From Campylobacterales bacterium (GTDB lineage: Bacteria > Campylobacterota > Campylobacteria > Campylobacterales > QNZT01): a stretch of DNA of 62,164 nucleotides. The stretch is taken from positions 91,836 to 153,999 of the forward strand of contig JALVVR010000017.1 of the NCBI GenBank assembly GCA_027023305.1. Reading direction: 5' to 3'. Positions 43,322-54,303 of this stretch are shown here, piece by piece. The notes under the pieces are model-generated. The model was not told the DNA's origin. It saw nothing but the letters and a program-made list of their open reading frames with translations, and searched no databases. A program made the translations under genes and the position numbers. Numbering within the stretch: the first letter of the stretch is position 1; each line of letters starts with the position of its first letter.

Positions 43322-45805
43322 ATGAGTGAAAATCTGTTTGAAAATGATGAAAATATAGAAAATATCAACATAGAAGAGAGTATAAAAGGAAGTTATCTTG
43401 ATTACTCTATGAGTGTTATCATAGGTCGGGCACTTCCAGATGCAAGGGATGGTTTAAAACCAGTTCATAGAAGAATTCTTTATGCTATGAATGAACTTAA
43501 CCTAAGCTCTCGAGCTCCATATAAAAAATCTGCTCGTATTGTTGGAGATGTTATAGGTAAGTATCACCCTCATGGAGATACAGCAGTTTATGATGCACTA
43601 GTTCGTATGGCCCAACCATTTTCGATGAGACTACCTCTTATAGATGGACAAGGAAACTTTGGTTCTATTGATGGAGATAATCCTGCTGCTATGAGATATA
43701 CCGAAGCTAGGATGACAAATGTTTCTGAAGAACTTTTAAAAGATTTAGATAAAGACACGGTTGATTTTGTACCAAACTACGATGATAGTATGAGTGAGCC
43801 TGATGTTCTACCTGCTCGTCTTCCAAATCTTTTGTTAAACGGTTCTAGTGGTATAGCAGTTGGTATGGCGACAAATATCCCTCCTCATAGATTAGATGAA
43901 CTTATAGATGCTCTTTTACTAAAAGTAGAGGACAAAAACACAACCCTAGATCAGTTAACTGAGATAATAAAAGGACCAGATTTTCCAACAGGTGGTATTA
44001 TATTTGGTAAAAAAGGTATTAAAGATGCCTATGAAACAGGAAGAGGTAGAGTAAAAGTAAGAGCAAAAACTCATATAGAAACAAAGAAAAACAAAGATAT
44101 TATCATCATAGATGAACTTCCATATCAAGTAAATAAATCAAGACTTATAGAAAATATCTCAAACCTAGTGAAAGACAAACAACTTGATGGTATAAGTGAA
44201 GTTAGAGATGAGAGTGATAGAGAGGGGATAAGAGTAGTAATCGAGCTAAAAAGAGATGCAATGAGTGAGATAGTTTTAAACAATCTATACAAATCAACAT
44301 CAATGGAGATAACTTTTGGAGTTATACTTCTAGCTATCGTAAACAAAGAGCCAAAAGTTTTTAATCTTGATGAACTTTTAACACTTTTCCTATCCCATAG
44401 AAAAACAGTTATCATAAGAAGAACTATTTATGAGTTAGAAAAAGCAAAAGCTAGAGCTCATATCTTAGAGGGACTAAAAATAGCTCTTGATAACATAGAT
44501 GAAGTTATAAAAGTAATTCGAGCTTCAAAAGATAGTGCTGAGGCAAAAGAGGAGTTAGTTAAAAGATTTGGACTCAGTTTCGTACAAGCTTCTGCAATCT
44601 TAGACATGAAACTTCAAAGACTAACTGGGTTAGAGAGAGAAAAGATTGAAAATGAACTAGCAGCTTTAATGGCTGAGATAGAAAGACTAAGTGCTATCTT
44701 AAAAAGTGAAGAACTTTTAAATAACTTAATAAAAGAGGAACTTTTAGAGATAAAAAATAAGTTTTCAACTCCAAGATTAACTGAAATAGTTGATAACTAT
44801 GATGATATAGATATAGAAGATTTAATCCCTAATGAACCTATGGTTATCACTATAACTCATAGAGGTTATATAAAAAGAGTATCTTTAAAACAGTATGAGA
44901 AACAAAACAGAGGAGGGAAAGGTAAAACAGCAGTAACAACCTATGATGATGATTTTATAGAAAACTTCTTTGTATCAAATACTCATGATACTCTCATGTT
45001 TGTAACAAATAGAGGTCAGTTATACTGGTTAAAAGTTTACAAAATCCCAGAGGGAAGTAGATCTGCAAAAGGAAAAGCAGTAGTAAATCTTATAAATCTT
45101 CAGCCAGAAGAGACTATAAAAACTATCATTCCTACAACTGACTTCGATGAGAGTAAATCTTTAGCCTTCTTTACTAAAAAAGGTATCATCAAAAGAACAA
45201 ACTTAAGTGAATTTAAAAACATCAGAACAGTAGGAGTTAAAGCAATAACTCTTGAAGAAGATAATGAACTTGTAAATGCAGCGATAGTAAGAAGTGAAGA
45301 CAAGTTTATCTTTATGGTTACAAAAAAAGGTATGTGTATAAGATTTAAAATAGAAGATGTTAGAGAGATGGGAAGAGGTGCAAAAGGTGTTACTGGTATC
45401 AAGTTTAAAGTTAATGGTGATGAAGTTGTAGGTGGCATTATAGTTGAAGATGAAAACCAAGAAATCCTAGCTCTTAGTCAAAAAGGTATCGGAAAAAGAA
45501 CAGAAGTTAATGAATACCGTGAGCAAAAAAGAGGTGGAACAGGTGTTATTAGCATGAAATTAACTGCTAAAACAAAAGACCTTGTAGGTGTTGTTATCGT
45601 TGATGAACAAAAAGATTTGATGGCACTAACTTCAACTGGAAAAATGATAAGAGTTGATATGCAAACGATAAGAAAAGCTGGTAGAAATACAAGTGGAGTG
45701 ATAGTTGTAAAAACAGAAGGTAGTGATGTTGTAGTTGATATAGCAAGAGCTCCTAAAGAAGAAGAGTTAACTCCAGAGCAAATAAACGAAGAGATAGAAG
45801 AGTAG
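43322..45805 (+). CDS. gyrA: DNA gyrase subunit A
   Basis: 827 residues. The active-site tyrosine is Tyr126 in [11 protein letters not shown]. The quinolone-resistance region reads [10 protein letters not shown], with Thr in place of the E. coli Ser83, as is usual in Campylobacterota. Six beta-pinwheel repeats with a GyrA box (QNRGGKGKT) form the C-terminal domain. It introduces negative supercoils with GyrB. TATAAT (43286-43291) lies upstream and AGAGGT precedes the ATG. It runs directly into flgR with no gap. Confidence 0.97.
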   Translation: MSENLFENDENIENINIEESIKGSYLDYSMSVIIGRALPDARDGLKPVHRRILYAMNELNLSSRAPYKKSARIVGDVIGKYHPHGDTAVYDALVRMAQPFSMRLPLIDGQGNFGSIDGDNPAAMRYTEARMTNVSEELLKDLDKDTVDFVPNYDDSMSEPDVLPARLPNLLLNGSSGIAVGMATNIPPHRLDELIDALLLKVEDKNTTLDQLTEIIKGPDFPTGGIIFGKKGIKDAYETGRGRVKVRAKTHIETKKNKDIIIIDELPYQVNKSRLIENISNLVKDKQLDGISEVRDESDREGIRVVIELKRDAMSEIVLNNLYKSTSMEITFGVILLAIVNKEPKVFNLDELLTLFLSHRKTVIIRRTIYELEKAKARAHILEGLKIALDNIDEVIKVIRASKDSAEAKEELVKRFGLSFVQASAILDMKLQRLTGLEREKIENELAALMAEIERLSAILKSEELLNNLIKEELLEIKNKFSTPRLTEIVDNYDDIDIEDLIPNEPMVITITHRGYIKRVSLKQYEKQNRGGKGKTAVTTYDDDFIENFFVSNTHDTLMFVTNRGQLYWLKVYKIPEGSRSAKGKAVVNLINLQPEETIKTIIPTTDFDESKSLAFFTKKGIIKRTNLSEFKNIRTVGVKAITLEEDNELVNAAIVRSEDKFIFMVTKKGMCIRFKIEDVREMGRGAKGVTGIKFKVNGDEVVGGIIVEDENQEILALSQKGIGKRTEVNEYREQKRGGTGVISMKLTAKTKDLVGVVIVDEQKDLMALTSTGKMIRVDMQTIRKAGRNTSGVIVVKTEGSDVVVDIARAPKEEELTPEQINEEIEE

Positions 45806-47164
45806 ATGCTAAAAGTTGCCATAGTTGAAGATGATATCAACATGAGAAAGTCGCTCGAACTCTCTTTAAAAGATGAGTTTAAGCTTTACTCCTTTAAGAA
45901 TCCAGTTGATGCTCTAAAAAAACTAGATGAAAGTTTTGATGTAATAGTTACAGATATAAATATGCCTAAAATGGATGGTATAGAGTTTATAAAACAAACT
46001 CCATTTCCTGCAAATTTTATCATCATAACTGGAAATGCTACTTTAAATCGTGCTGTTGAGACTATAAGGCTTGGAGTAAAAGATTTTATTACAAAACCTT
46101 TTGAGATAGAAACTCTAACTAAAGCCATCAAAAGTGCAGCTAAAGTTTCACAAGTAGAAAAAAAAGTAGAAAAGAGGATTTTAAGAGATAGAAGAGTAGG
46201 TCTTCCAGATACAAGAAAAGATAAAGTAGAGAGAAGAAAAAAAGATAGTGATAAACGAAAACTATTTTATGGAACTTCACCAGCTTTAGAAAAAATACTC
46301 TCTATGTTAGAAAGAGCCTCTATAACTGATGCCTCTATCATGCTACTTGGAGAGAGTGGGGTAGGAAAAGAACATTTCGCAAAATACATCCACCAAAAAT
46401 CCAACAGATACTTAAAACCATTTTTAGCTATAAATATGGCAGCAATCCCAGAAAACCTTCTTGAGAGTGAACTTTTTGGTTATGAAAAAGGAGCATTTAC
46501 AGATGCGACAGCTACCAAAAAAGGACTTTTTGAGAGTGCAGATGGTGGAACTATTTTTTTAGATGAGATAGGAGAGATGCCATTTGCTCTTCAAGCAAAA
46601 CTTTTAAGAGTTTTGCAAGAGCGAGAGATTACAAGAGTAGGTGGTGTAAAGCCTATCAAGATAGATGTACGAATAGTAAGTGCAACAAATGCAAATGTAG
46701 TTTCCATGATAGATGATAACAAGTTTAGAGAAGATTTGTATTATAGATTAAACACAATCCCTGTAAATATCCCTCCTCTAAGAGATAGAAAAGAGGAAAT
46801 TTTAGCAATCTGTGATGAATATCTAAAAGCTATTTGTAGTAAGTATGGATTTGAAAACAAATCTTTATCTGAAGATGCAAAAGAGGAGCTTTTAAGCTAT
46901 GATTGGCCAGGAAATATAAGAGAACTTATCTCAGTCATAGAGAGAGCCACAATCCTAAGTGCAGATGAGCAGATACAAAAAGATGAACTCATGCTAGAGC
47001 AAAGAAAACCTAAAAAGTCTATAAATAGCATGGAAAAAGAGTTAATAGAAGAGATTTTAGAAGAGCTTGACTATAATCTTGTCATGAGTGCAAAAGCACT
47101 TGGTTTAAGCAAGCAAAACTTAGAAAAAAAGATAAAAAAATATAATATAGAGGTGAAGAGTTGA
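45806..47164 (+). CDS. flgR: Sigma-54-dependent flagellar response regulator FlgR
   Basis: 452 residues. The receiver domain has Asp50 as phosphoacceptor (IVTDINMPKMDG). The AAA+ domain has Walker A GESGVGKE (182-189), a GAFTGA loop that reads GAFTDA (229-234), and IPPLRDRKEEI. A Fis-like HTH ends the protein (MSAKALGLSKQNLEKKIKKY). It should switch on RpoN-dependent flagellar genes after phosphorylation by FlgS. In C. jejuni flgR likewise lies between gyrA and asd. The start is ATG 45806, one base past gyrA's stop. Confidence 0.87.
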   Translation: MLKVAIVEDDINMRKSLELSLKDEFKLYSFKNPVDALKKLDESFDVIVTDINMPKMDGIEFIKQTPFPANFIIITGNATLNRAVETIRLGVKDFITKPFEIETLTKAIKSAAKVSQVEKKVEKRILRDRRVGLPDTRKDKVERRKKDSDKRKLFYGTSPALEKILSMLERASITDASIMLLGESGVGKEHFAKYIHQKSNRYLKPFLAINMAAIPENLLESELFGYEKGAFTDATATKKGLFESADGGTIFLDEIGEMPFALQAKLLRVLQEREITRVGGVKPIKIDVRIVSATNANVVSMIDDNKFREDLYYRLNTIPVNIPPLRDRKEEILAICDEYLKAICSKYGFENKSLSEDAKEELLSYDWPGNIRELISVIERATILSADEQIQKDELMLEQRKPKKSINSMEKELIEEILEELDYNLVMSAKALGLSKQNLEKKIKKYNIEVKS

Positions 47165-48195
47165 GAAAGTACAATGTAGCAGTAGTAGGTGCAACAGGAG
47201 CAGTTGGAGAAGAATTTTATAGACTTTTTGAAGAGTATAACTTTCCTATAAACAAACTTGTTCCACTAGCTAGTAAAAATAGTGTGGGAAAAGAGATAGA
47301 GTGCAACAAAAAGTATATAAAAGTTCAAGAATTAACAGAAGATATCTTTGAAAAAGAGGATATTGAGATAGCTTTTTTTAGTGCAGGTGGGAGTGTAAGT
47401 GAAAAGTTTGCAAAGTTTGCAGTAGATGCAGGAGCAGTTGTGATAGACAATACAAGCCACTTTAGAATGCAATCAGATATACCACTAGTAGTGCCAGAGG
47501 TAAACCCTGAGGATATCAAACTATGGAGAGAGAGTGGAATAATAGCAAATCCAAACTGTTCTACTATCCAAATGGTACAATCCCTAAAAGCACTAGAGAA
47601 TATCTACCCTATAAAAAGAGTTGATGTAAGTACTTATCAAGCAACAAGTGGAGCAGGAAAAGCTGGTATGGAAGAACTTGTAAGACAGATGCAAGACTTT
47701 TTTTCATTTAAACTAGACGAGAGTGAACACAAAGCTTTTATGCACCAAATAGCACTAAATGTCATCCCTCAAATAGATATCCCTCAACCAAATGACTATA
47801 CAAAAGAAGAGATGAAAATGGTAAATGAAACTAGAAAAATTCTTCACAAAGATATAGAAGTTAGTGCTACTTGTGTTAGAGTTCCAGTTTTAAGAAGTCA
47901 TAGTGAAAGTATAACTGTAACTTTTGAAGAGGGTGTAAATGTAGATGTAAACAAAGTAAGAGAAGCATTTTCTAACTTTGAGAACTTGGAAGTTATGGAT
48001 AACTTAGCTGATGGTGTTTATCCTATGCCAGTTATTTCAACTGATACAGACTTAACTTATGTTGGAAGGATTAGAAAAGACAATTTCCAAGATAACATCC
48101 TTCACTTTTGGAATGTAGCTGACCAAGTAAGAGTTGGAGCTGCTACAAATGCACTACGAATTGCTCAAAAGTGGATAGAGATGGAGGAAGTTTAA
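47161..48195 (+). CDS. asd: Aspartate-semialdehyde dehydrogenase
   Basis: 344 residues. The NADP-binding motif is VVGATGAVGEEFYRL. The catalytic Cys is in IANPNCSTIQMVQSL, and the acceptor His is in LRSHSESITVTFEE. It makes aspartate-4-semialdehyde for lysine, threonine, methionine and diaminopimelate. The start is TTG at 47161, overlapping the flgR stop by 4 bases. Confidence 0.95.
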   Translation: MRKYNVAVVGATGAVGEEFYRLFEEYNFPINKLVPLASKNSVGKEIECNKKYIKVQELTEDIFEKEDIEIAFFSAGGSVSEKFAKFAVDAGAVVIDNTSHFRMQSDIPLVVPEVNPEDIKLWRESGIIANPNCSTIQMVQSLKALENIYPIKRVDVSTYQATSGAGKAGMEELVRQMQDFFSFKLDESEHKAFMHQIALNVIPQIDIPQPNDYTKEEMKMVNETRKILHKDIEVSATCVRVPVLRSHSESITVTFEEGVNVDVNKVREAFSNFENLEVMDNLADGVYPMPVISTDTDLTYVGRIRKDNFQDNILHFWNVADQVRVGAATNALRIAQKWIEMEEV

Positions 48196-48741
48196 ATGGG
48201 TATGCTAGAAAAGGTTTTTGAAAATACTCTTTGGAGTGGAAGACTTTTTATTCTTTTAGCAGTTATATTTGGTATGGTTGGAGCTATTGCACTTTTTATT
48301 ATTGCAAGTGTTGATTTGTGGGATATGGCAAAGTATGTTTTCACAACTTATCTCAATCATACACATCCAGATAAGTTTCATGAGGAAGTTGTAGGAAGTA
48401 TTATTGGAGCTGTTGATTTATACTTGATAGCAGTTGTTATGCTTATCTTTAGTTTTGGATTATATGAGCTTTTTATATCTGAGTTAGACCCTGCAAAAAG
48501 TAGTGGTACTTCAAAGATACTAGAGATACACTCACTAGACCAGCTAAAAGACAAGTTAGCAAAAGTTATAGTTATGGTTTTGATAGTAAGTTTTTTCAAA
48601 AGGGTTTTACATACTGAATATAATGGAGCTTTAGAAATGTTATACTTTGCAGTAAGTATTTTTGCACTATCATTTGCACTATATTTTCTACACAAAGGAC
48701 ATGATGATGAGCATGAATACAAAAAAGAAGAGGAGCATTAG
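48196..48741 (+). CDS. YqhA-family (UPF0114) inner-membrane protein
   Basis: 181 residues with four hydrophobic helices (about 17-37, 72-94, 112-130 and 138-154) and a His/Glu-rich tail ([13 protein letters not shown]). [21 protein letters not shown] is the family signature. The function is unknown in general. It follows asd with no gap; in C. jejuni a membrane protein also follows asd. Confidence 0.8.
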   Translation: MGMLEKVFENTLWSGRLFILLAVIFGMVGAIALFIIASVDLWDMAKYVFTTYLNHTHPDKFHEEVVGSIIGAVDLYLIAVVMLIFSFGLYELFISELDPAKSSGTSKILEIHSLDQLKDKLAKVIVMVLIVSFFKRVLHTEYNGALEMLYFAVSIFALSFALYFLHKGHDDEHEYKKEEEH

Positions 48742-48743
48742 TT

Positions 48744-49775
48744 TTGAGTAAAGTATTTATAGATGCATGTTTTGGCAAAGAAACCCCATATACCCCTGTA
48801 TGGATGATGAGACAAGCAGGTCGTTATCTGCCAGAGTATATGGAAGTAAGAAGTAAAGCAGGAAATTTTTTAAACCTTTGTCATAACCCAGAGATGGCAG
48901 CAGAAGTAACCTTGCAACCTGTTGATATAGTTGGAGTTGATGCTGCTATCCTTTTTAGTGATATTTTAGTAGTTCCAAATGAAATGGGTATGAAACTAGA
49001 CTTTGTAAAAGGTGAAGGTCCTGTTTTTGAAAATCCCATCAAAAATGAGAGTGATTTAGATGCTCTTATTGGTGGAGAGAAAGCTGCTGATAAGCTAACT
49101 TATGTTTATGACACGATAAAAATAGTAAAAGAGAAGCTACCAGAGGATAAAGCATTTATAGGATTTTGTGGAGCACCTTGGACACTAGCTACTTACATGA
49201 TAGAGGGGCAGGGGACAAAGACTTATACTATCTCTAAAAAGATGATGTACCAAAACCCTGACCTACTTCATAAAATACTAAAAAAAGTAACCGAAGTTGT
49301 AAAATATTACATGGAAAAACAAATCCAAGCAGGTATCGAAGTAGTACAAATCTTCGACTCATGGGCTGCTGCGATAGAGCCATCAAAATATGATGAGTTT
49401 AGCTGGAAATACATGGTTGAAATTGCAGAGTATTTAAAAGAAAAATACCCACACATACCAGTTATCATGTTTCCAAAAGCAATTCCAACATTTTTAGATA
49501 ATGTTTATGGAAACTTTGATGTTTTTGGAGTGGATTGGGGAACTCCTATGCAGTTAGCAAAAGAGAAATTAGGCGACAAATATGTACTTCAAGGTAATAT
49601 GGAACCTTGCCGTCTATACTCAAAAGAAGCAACTAAAGAGTGTGTAGAATCTTTGGCAAATATCATGAAAGATGGAAGACATATCTTCAACTTAGGTCAT
49701 GGAATATTACCTGATGTACCAGTAGAAAATGCAAAATACTTTGTAAAACTATGTCAAGATACAACTAGAAGATAA
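48744..49775 (+). CDS. hemE: Uroporphyrinogen decarboxylase
   Basis: 343 residues. Substrate-binding [17 protein letters not shown], the catalytic aspartate in [10 protein letters not shown], and [15 protein letters not shown] are diagnostic. It removes four carboxyl groups from uroporphyrinogen III in haem synthesis. The start is TTG at 48744, two bases after the yqhA-like gene, and translation is probably coupled. Confidence 0.96.
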   Translation: MSKVFIDACFGKETPYTPVWMMRQAGRYLPEYMEVRSKAGNFLNLCHNPEMAAEVTLQPVDIVGVDAAILFSDILVVPNEMGMKLDFVKGEGPVFENPIKNESDLDALIGGEKAADKLTYVYDTIKIVKEKLPEDKAFIGFCGAPWTLATYMIEGQGTKTYTISKKMMYQNPDLLHKILKKVTEVVKYYMEKQIQAGIEVVQIFDSWAAAIEPSKYDEFSWKYMVEIAEYLKEKYPHIPVIMFPKAIPTFLDNVYGNFDVFGVDWGTPMQLAKEKLGDKYVLQGNMEPCRLYSKEATKECVESLANIMKDGRHIFNLGHGILPDVPVENAKYFVKLCQDTTRR

Positions 49776-49776
49776 A

Positions 49777-50670
49777 GTGTTTACATTTGGACCTCTAAAC
49801 TCTAGGAGATTTGGACTATCTTTGGGGATAGATCTCTCTCCAAAAGAGAAAAGTTGTAACTTTGATTGTGTTTATTGTGAATTAGAAGCTTCTAAACCAG
49901 TTGACAGTATAAAAAATCCACCATTAGTAAAAGAAGTTATAAAAGAAGTAAAAGAAAAGTTAGAAAAATTTCCTGACATTGAAGTTATAACCATAACCTC
50001 AAATGGAGAACCAACTCTATATCCATATCTTGATGATTTAGTAAATGAACTAAACAAAATAAAGCAAAACAAAAAACTTTTAATCCTATCAAATGCTTCA
50101 ACTATTTGCGATAAAAGCATAAAAGAAACTTTAGAAAAAATAGATATTGTAAAACTATCTTTAGACTGTGCAACTTCTAAGTGCTTTAAAAAGATAGATA
50201 GACCACTAAAAGGACTTGATATAACTCATATCATATCGTGCATGAAAGATATAAATCCACCAACACTTGTAATAGAAGTTCTTTTAGTAAAAGGAATAAA
50301 TGATAAAGTTGAAGAGATAGAAAAACTCAACCAAATCCTCCAACAAATCAAACCAGATAGAATAGACTTAGGAACGATAGATAGACCACCAGCTTACAAA
50401 GTTCAAAAAGTTGATGAAGAAAAGATAGTAGAATTATCAAAACTTTTTAAAAACTTACCAATAACCATAATAAGAAAAAATCCTCCAAAAACAAAAGAAG
50501 ACTTTTCTAAAGATGAGATTTTAAATCTACTACAACATCGTCCACAAAGTCAGTTTGATGTTGATACTCTGTTTAGTGATAAATCTAAAGAGATTTTAAC
50601 TAAGATGGTTAATAATAAAGAAGTTAAAAAGAGTGATGTTGGAGGAGTTGGGTTTTATAGAGTTAATTAA
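49777..50670 (+). CDS. Radical SAM protein
   Basis: 297 residues. FGPLNSRRFGLSLGIDLSP precedes the [4Fe-4S] motif CNFDCVYC, then ITSNGEPTLYPYL. This is the small radical SAM group (YcgL-type) of unknown substrate found widely in anaerobes, sometimes described as related to wyosine or tRNA enzymes. The start is GTG at 49777, one base past hemE's stop. It converges on aroE with an 8-base overlap. Confidence 0.8.
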   Translation: MFTFGPLNSRRFGLSLGIDLSPKEKSCNFDCVYCELEASKPVDSIKNPPLVKEVIKEVKEKLEKFPDIEVITITSNGEPTLYPYLDDLVNELNKIKQNKKLLILSNASTICDKSIKETLEKIDIVKLSLDCATSKCFKKIDRPLKGLDITHIISCMKDINPPTLVIEVLLVKGINDKVEEIEKLNQILQQIKPDRIDLGTIDRPPAYKVQKVDEEKIVELSKLFKNLPITIIRKNPPKTKEDFSKDEILNLLQHRPQSQFDVDTLFSDKSKEILTKMVNNKEVKKSDVGGVGFYRVN

Positions 50671-51445
50671 AAGCTTGTCTCATAAACTTTTCTATTTCTC
50701 CCTCATCAAACTTCTCACCATAAAAAAGATTAAAAGCCTTAACACCTTGGAAAAGTAACATATCACTCCCATCTTTAGTTTCTAAATCACTCCCTTTAGC
50801 TAAGCTCAAAAAAGGAGTATTTTTGTTGTAGATGACATCAACAGCTACTTTAGCATTTTGGAAAATATCTTCTAAAATCTCTTTTGGGGCAGGGTAGTTG
50901 TTATCACTAAGTCCAGCACTTGTTGTGTTTATAATCATATCATACTTTTCAGGTTTAAAATCATCCCAACTAAAAGTTTTAAAATCACTAAAACTATCTA
51001 ATCTTTTTTGACTGCGATTTAAAATAGTTATATTAAAACCTTTGTTTTTTAAATATAGTGAGATAGCCTTACTAGTTCCTCCAGCTCCTAAAATCAAAAT
51101 ATCTTTTATATCACTAAACTCTTTTATACTCTCATAAAAGCCACTAGCATCAGTATTGTAGCCTATCATCTTGTTGTCTTCTTTTATAAGTGTATTTACT
51201 GCACCTATATCCTTTGCCACACCTCTCACTTCATCACAAAGCTTAAAGGCTATCTCTTTATGTGGAACTGTTACATTTGCTCCGTCAAACTTTTTTAAAA
51301 ATATCTCTTTGATTTGGTTTCCATCTTCAAGAAGAGTTTTTGAATATGAGGCATCAAGTCCAAGCCCATCTATGGCAAAGCCATGCATCTTTGGTGAAAT
51401 TGAGTGCTTTACAGGGTTTCCAAAAATAGTAAACTTTTTATTCAC
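50663..51445 (-). CDS. aroE: Shikimate dehydrogenase
   Basis: 260 residues. FGNPVKHSISPKMHG and ANVTVPHKE (catalytic Lys) form the substrate site, and ILILGAGGTSKAISLYL is the NADP site with NRS as the adenosine-phosphate contact. It reduces 3-dehydroshikimate. C. jejuni has aroE after the SPOR gene in the same glyA cluster; here trpE is inserted between them, and both feed aromatic synthesis. Confidence 0.94.
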   Translation of the reverse strand: MNKKFTIFGNPVKHSISPKMHGFAIDGLGLDASYSKTLLEDGNQIKEIFLKKFDGANVTVPHKEIAFKLCDEVRGVAKDIGAVNTLIKEDNKMIGYNTDASGFYESIKEFSDIKDILILGAGGTSKAISLYLKNKGFNITILNRSQKRLDSFSDFKTFSWDDFKPEKYDMIINTTSAGLSDNNYPAPKEILEDIFQNAKVAVDVIYNKNTPFLSLAKGSDLETKDGSDMLLFQGVKAFNLFYGEKFDEGEIEKFMRQAFN

Positions 51446-51448
51446 TGA

Positions 51449-52861
51449 TCACTCACTAAGTTCTTTCAAAGTAGCAAGATTTGCAGCTAGTTTATTTTGT
51501 ACTTCTAAAAACTCTAGTTCATTTTGACTATCAGCCACTATTCCTGCTCCAGCTTGAAAGACTATCTTTTCACTATCAAGATAAGCAGTTCTTATAGCGA
51601 TAGAGCTATCCATATTTCCATCAAATCCAAAGTATCCAACTGCACCACTATAAAATCCTCTTTTAAGTCCCTCAAACTTTGCTATAAGTTCCATGGCTCT
51701 TATCTTTGGAGCTCCAGTCATAGTTCCGGCTGTAAATGTTGCACTAAATAGATCAAACATATCATATTTTTCATCCAAAAGTGCATCTATATCACTAACC
51801 ATGTGCATAACATGAGAGTATCTCTCAACTCTCATCATTTCTAACACTTTTACACTTCCACTTTTTGCAACTCTTCCTACATCATTTCTTCCAAGATCAA
51901 CAAGCATAAGATGCTCTGCACACTCTTTAGGGTCATTTAACATCTCTCTAGCCAACTCTTTATCTCTAAAAGCATCTTTTCCTCTTCTTCTTGTTCCTGC
52001 TATCGGTCTTAAAAGTATATGATTATCATGAAGCCCTACCATAACCTCTGGAGAACTTCCAGCTATACTAAACTCATCAAACTCTAGTAAAAACATATAT
52101 GGAGAAGGGTTTTTACTTCTAAGTTCTCTATAAAAACTAAGATGGTCTATATTTGCATATTGAGTAAATCTGTTTGCCATAAGGATTTGGAAAACATCTC
52201 CACTTCTTATCATCTCTTTTGATTTATCAACCATCTCAAAAAATTGCTCTTTTGAAAAGGCATATGAACCCTTTGATTTGTCTATCTTTGATTTTTTTAT
52301 ATCCTCAAAAATATAATCCTCTTTTAAGTACTCTATAACATCATCAATATCACTCTTTTTAAAAGTTCCACTACTTAAAATAGTAAGTTTATTACTTTTA
52401 TGAGAAAAAGCTAAAACAAGTTTTGGTCGTATCAAATCCATATCAGGAGTATTTAAATCATCTTTTAACTCATCCATATATTTTTTCAAAACTGGCTCAA
52501 AAACTTTTACACTATCATAACCTATAAATCCGACAAATCCATCAACATAACCAATACCAAGGCTTGAAGATAGCTCTTTATAGTATGAACTGTCTAAATC
52601 TTTATAGTACGATTTTAAAAACTCAAAGGGAGTAATATCGAGTTTTGTAGTTTTGTCATTTTTTGTGTAAAAGGTATTGTTATCTTGAAGTTTTATTCTC
52701 TCTTTAGCACCTATAAAGATAAAACTAAAGTTTCCATTTTCACTATTTACTGCACTTTCAAAAAGCATAGAGATTTCGCTAGGAAATCTCTTTTTTAGTT
52801 TAGAATATATAGCTATTGGAGTAAATTGATCAAAAAGTAGTTGTTTATAAACTATACTCAT
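51449..52861 (-). CDS. trpE: Anthranilate synthase component I
   Basis: 470 residues. The chorismate-binding domain has SPEVMVGL, LRPIAGTRRRG, HLMLVDLGRNDVGR, GAPKIRAMELIAKFE and GIVADS. The PIAGTRRRG version and the N-terminal LFESA segment (Trp feedback site) favour TrpE over PabB. It makes anthranilate from chorismate and glutamine. It is adjacent to aroE (3 bases) and follows the SPOR gene with no gap. No leader peptide is seen upstream because the SPOR gene directly abuts it. Confidence 0.87.
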   Translation of the reverse strand: MSIVYKQLLFDQFTPIAIYSKLKKRFPSEISMLFESAVNSENGNFSFIFIGAKERIKLQDNNTFYTKNDKTTKLDITPFEFLKSYYKDLDSSYYKELSSSLGIGYVDGFVGFIGYDSVKVFEPVLKKYMDELKDDLNTPDMDLIRPKLVLAFSHKSNKLTILSSGTFKKSDIDDVIEYLKEDYIFEDIKKSKIDKSKGSYAFSKEQFFEMVDKSKEMIRSGDVFQILMANRFTQYANIDHLSFYRELRSKNPSPYMFLLEFDEFSIAGSSPEVMVGLHDNHILLRPIAGTRRRGKDAFRDKELAREMLNDPKECAEHLMLVDLGRNDVGRVAKSGSVKVLEMMRVERYSHVMHMVSDIDALLDEKYDMFDLFSATFTAGTMTGAPKIRAMELIAKFEGLKRGFYSGAVGYFGFDGNMDSSIAIRTAYLDSEKIVFQAGAGIVADSQNELEFLEVQNKLAANLATLKELSE

Positions 52862-53731
52862 TTACTTCCTTAGATAAAATATATAAGCACCAGGATTTAC
52901 TATAGTTTTTACACTTCCTATATTTTGTAAAGCTGCAGCTTTTGAGTCATATGGACCTATTAAAATCTTGTAAAATTTTCGCCCCTTTACAAAAACTGGA
53001 TAAGTTGTATAAGAAAATCCACCTGATTTTATCTTTGAACGAAGAGCTTGATTTATATATGGTTTTGCTGTTGCTCCAACTTGTATATAAAAGGCACTTT
53101 TGGCAGATGAAGTTATTCTTGTATGTGAGTGTGTTCTAGGCTTTATCACTTTTGGTTTTAAAGTAATTTTTGGCTTAGATGAAGTTATAGAAATCTTAGG
53201 TTCTTTTTTAATTTTAGATATACTTTCTATTGATTTTTTAACTACTTCTTTTTTTGAAGGAGTGGTTACTTGAGGTGTTAAAGAGTCATTTGCAGTAGAT
53301 GAAATAATAGGAGTATTTTCTTTTGCATCTTGTTCTCTAAGTTTTTTTACTAACTCTTTAAACTTTAAATCTGTTTCATCATTTGGAGTTATCTTTTTTG
53401 AGTTTTCTTGATTTGTTTTAGCTTGCTCTTTTTTGTCGTTATCTGAAAGTTTTATTTTTTGCTCACTTTGAGACTGTTTTACTTCTTTATTTGTAGTTGA
53501 AGAATCTGAGTTAATCATCTTTGAAATTATTAAAAATATCAAAAACAGAAGTACTAGTGAAGCAACAGCCAAAAGAAGTTTCTTTTTCTTTTGTGCACCC
53601 GAAATAGATGATTGTTCTTTTTCTAAGATTATATCTGATAAATCAGTTTTTTTCCTCATAGTATTTACCCTATCTTTTGTATGTTCATGATTTATGATTT
53701 CATCCACAATTTCATCTACTTTATTTTCCAT
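52862..53731 (-). CDS. SPOR-domain cell-envelope protein
   Basis: 289 residues. A cytoplasmic start is followed by a membrane helix (about 50-68), a long Ser/Thr/Lys-rich periplasmic linker and a C-terminal SPOR domain (AFYIQVGATAKPYINQALRSK, KFYKILIGPYDSKAAA). SPOR domains bind denuded peptidoglycan at the division site. GGAGGAAAG precedes the ATG. The position between DUF1882 and aroE/trpE matches Cj0404 in C. jejuni. Confidence 0.85.
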   Translation of the reverse strand: MENKVDEIVDEIINHEHTKDRVNTMRKKTDLSDIILEKEQSSISGAQKKKKLLLAVASLVLLFLIFLIISKMINSDSSTTNKEVKQSQSEQKIKLSDNDKKEQAKTNQENSKKITPNDETDLKFKELVKKLREQDAKENTPIISSTANDSLTPQVTTPSKKEVVKKSIESISKIKKEPKISITSSKPKITLKPKVIKPRTHSHTRITSSAKSAFYIQVGATAKPYINQALRSKIKSGGFSYTTYPVFVKGRKFYKILIGPYDSKAAALQNIGSVKTIVNPGAYIFYLRK

Positions 53732-53746
53732 ATCTTTCCTCCATTC

Positions 53747-54289
53747 TTACATGTGCCTTGCCCATGAAGTTCCTCTCTCTTTTTTATAAACTTTTTTAGG
53801 TAAGTTTAGTATATTAAACTCTCTAGGTATATCACTAGATGGAAACATTTTCCACTCTTTTGGCATCTTTTGAGCTAATCTTGCTGATAACTTATTAGCT
53901 AAACTTATAGCTTCTTGCAAAGTTGTATGTCCTTTATGAACATATAAGTGAAGATGACCTTTTGTTTTACTCTCATATGCAGTAAAGTTTAAAAATCCCT
54001 CTTCTCTAAGCATTAACTGAGCTCTATGCCAAAACTTTTCAGTATTTCTACCATTATAGTCAAATACAATATTTTCAACTTTATCTCTACTATTTATCAA
54101 ATCATGAGCTACTATGATATTACCATCATCATAATCATTCATGATAGCTCTACTCAGCATACTATCAACTCTTTCATATTTATCAAAAAATAGACGATTT
54201 TTATGAGTTAACTTATTTACTATTTTATCTCTTTTGATAAAGTAGTGAGAAGTCAACATTTTGATTAAAGTTACATCAACATTGTACAT
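53747..54289 (-). CDS. DUF1882 family protein
   Basis: 180 residues. Diagnostic segments are MYNVDVTLIKMLTSHYFIKR, the FDYNGRNTEKFWHRAQLMLRE block and GHLHLYVHKGHTTLQEAI. The family is specific to Campylobacterota (HP0184 in H. pylori, as I recall) and lies next to glyA there as well. The function is unknown. There is no signal peptide, so it is presumably cytosolic. Confidence 0.85.
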   Translation of the reverse strand: MYNVDVTLIKMLTSHYFIKRDKIVNKLTHKNRLFFDKYERVDSMLSRAIMNDYDDGNIIVAHDLINSRDKVENIVFDYNGRNTEKFWHRAQLMLREEGFLNFTAYESKTKGHLHLYVHKGHTTLQEAISLANKLSARLAQKMPKEWKMFPSSDIPREFNILNLPKKVYKKERGTSWARHM

Positions 54290-54303
54290 CTATTTTTTAC
54301 TTC

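Noticed and set aside
44125..45460. Several long antisense frames inside gyrA
   Set aside because: Their compositions are Leu/Ser/Ile-rich mirrors of the gyrA codons, and gyrA itself is unambiguous.
51449..52861. PabB rather than TrpE
   Set aside because: PIAGTRRRG and the LFESA feedback-site segment favour anthranilate synthase. PabB remains a minor possibility.
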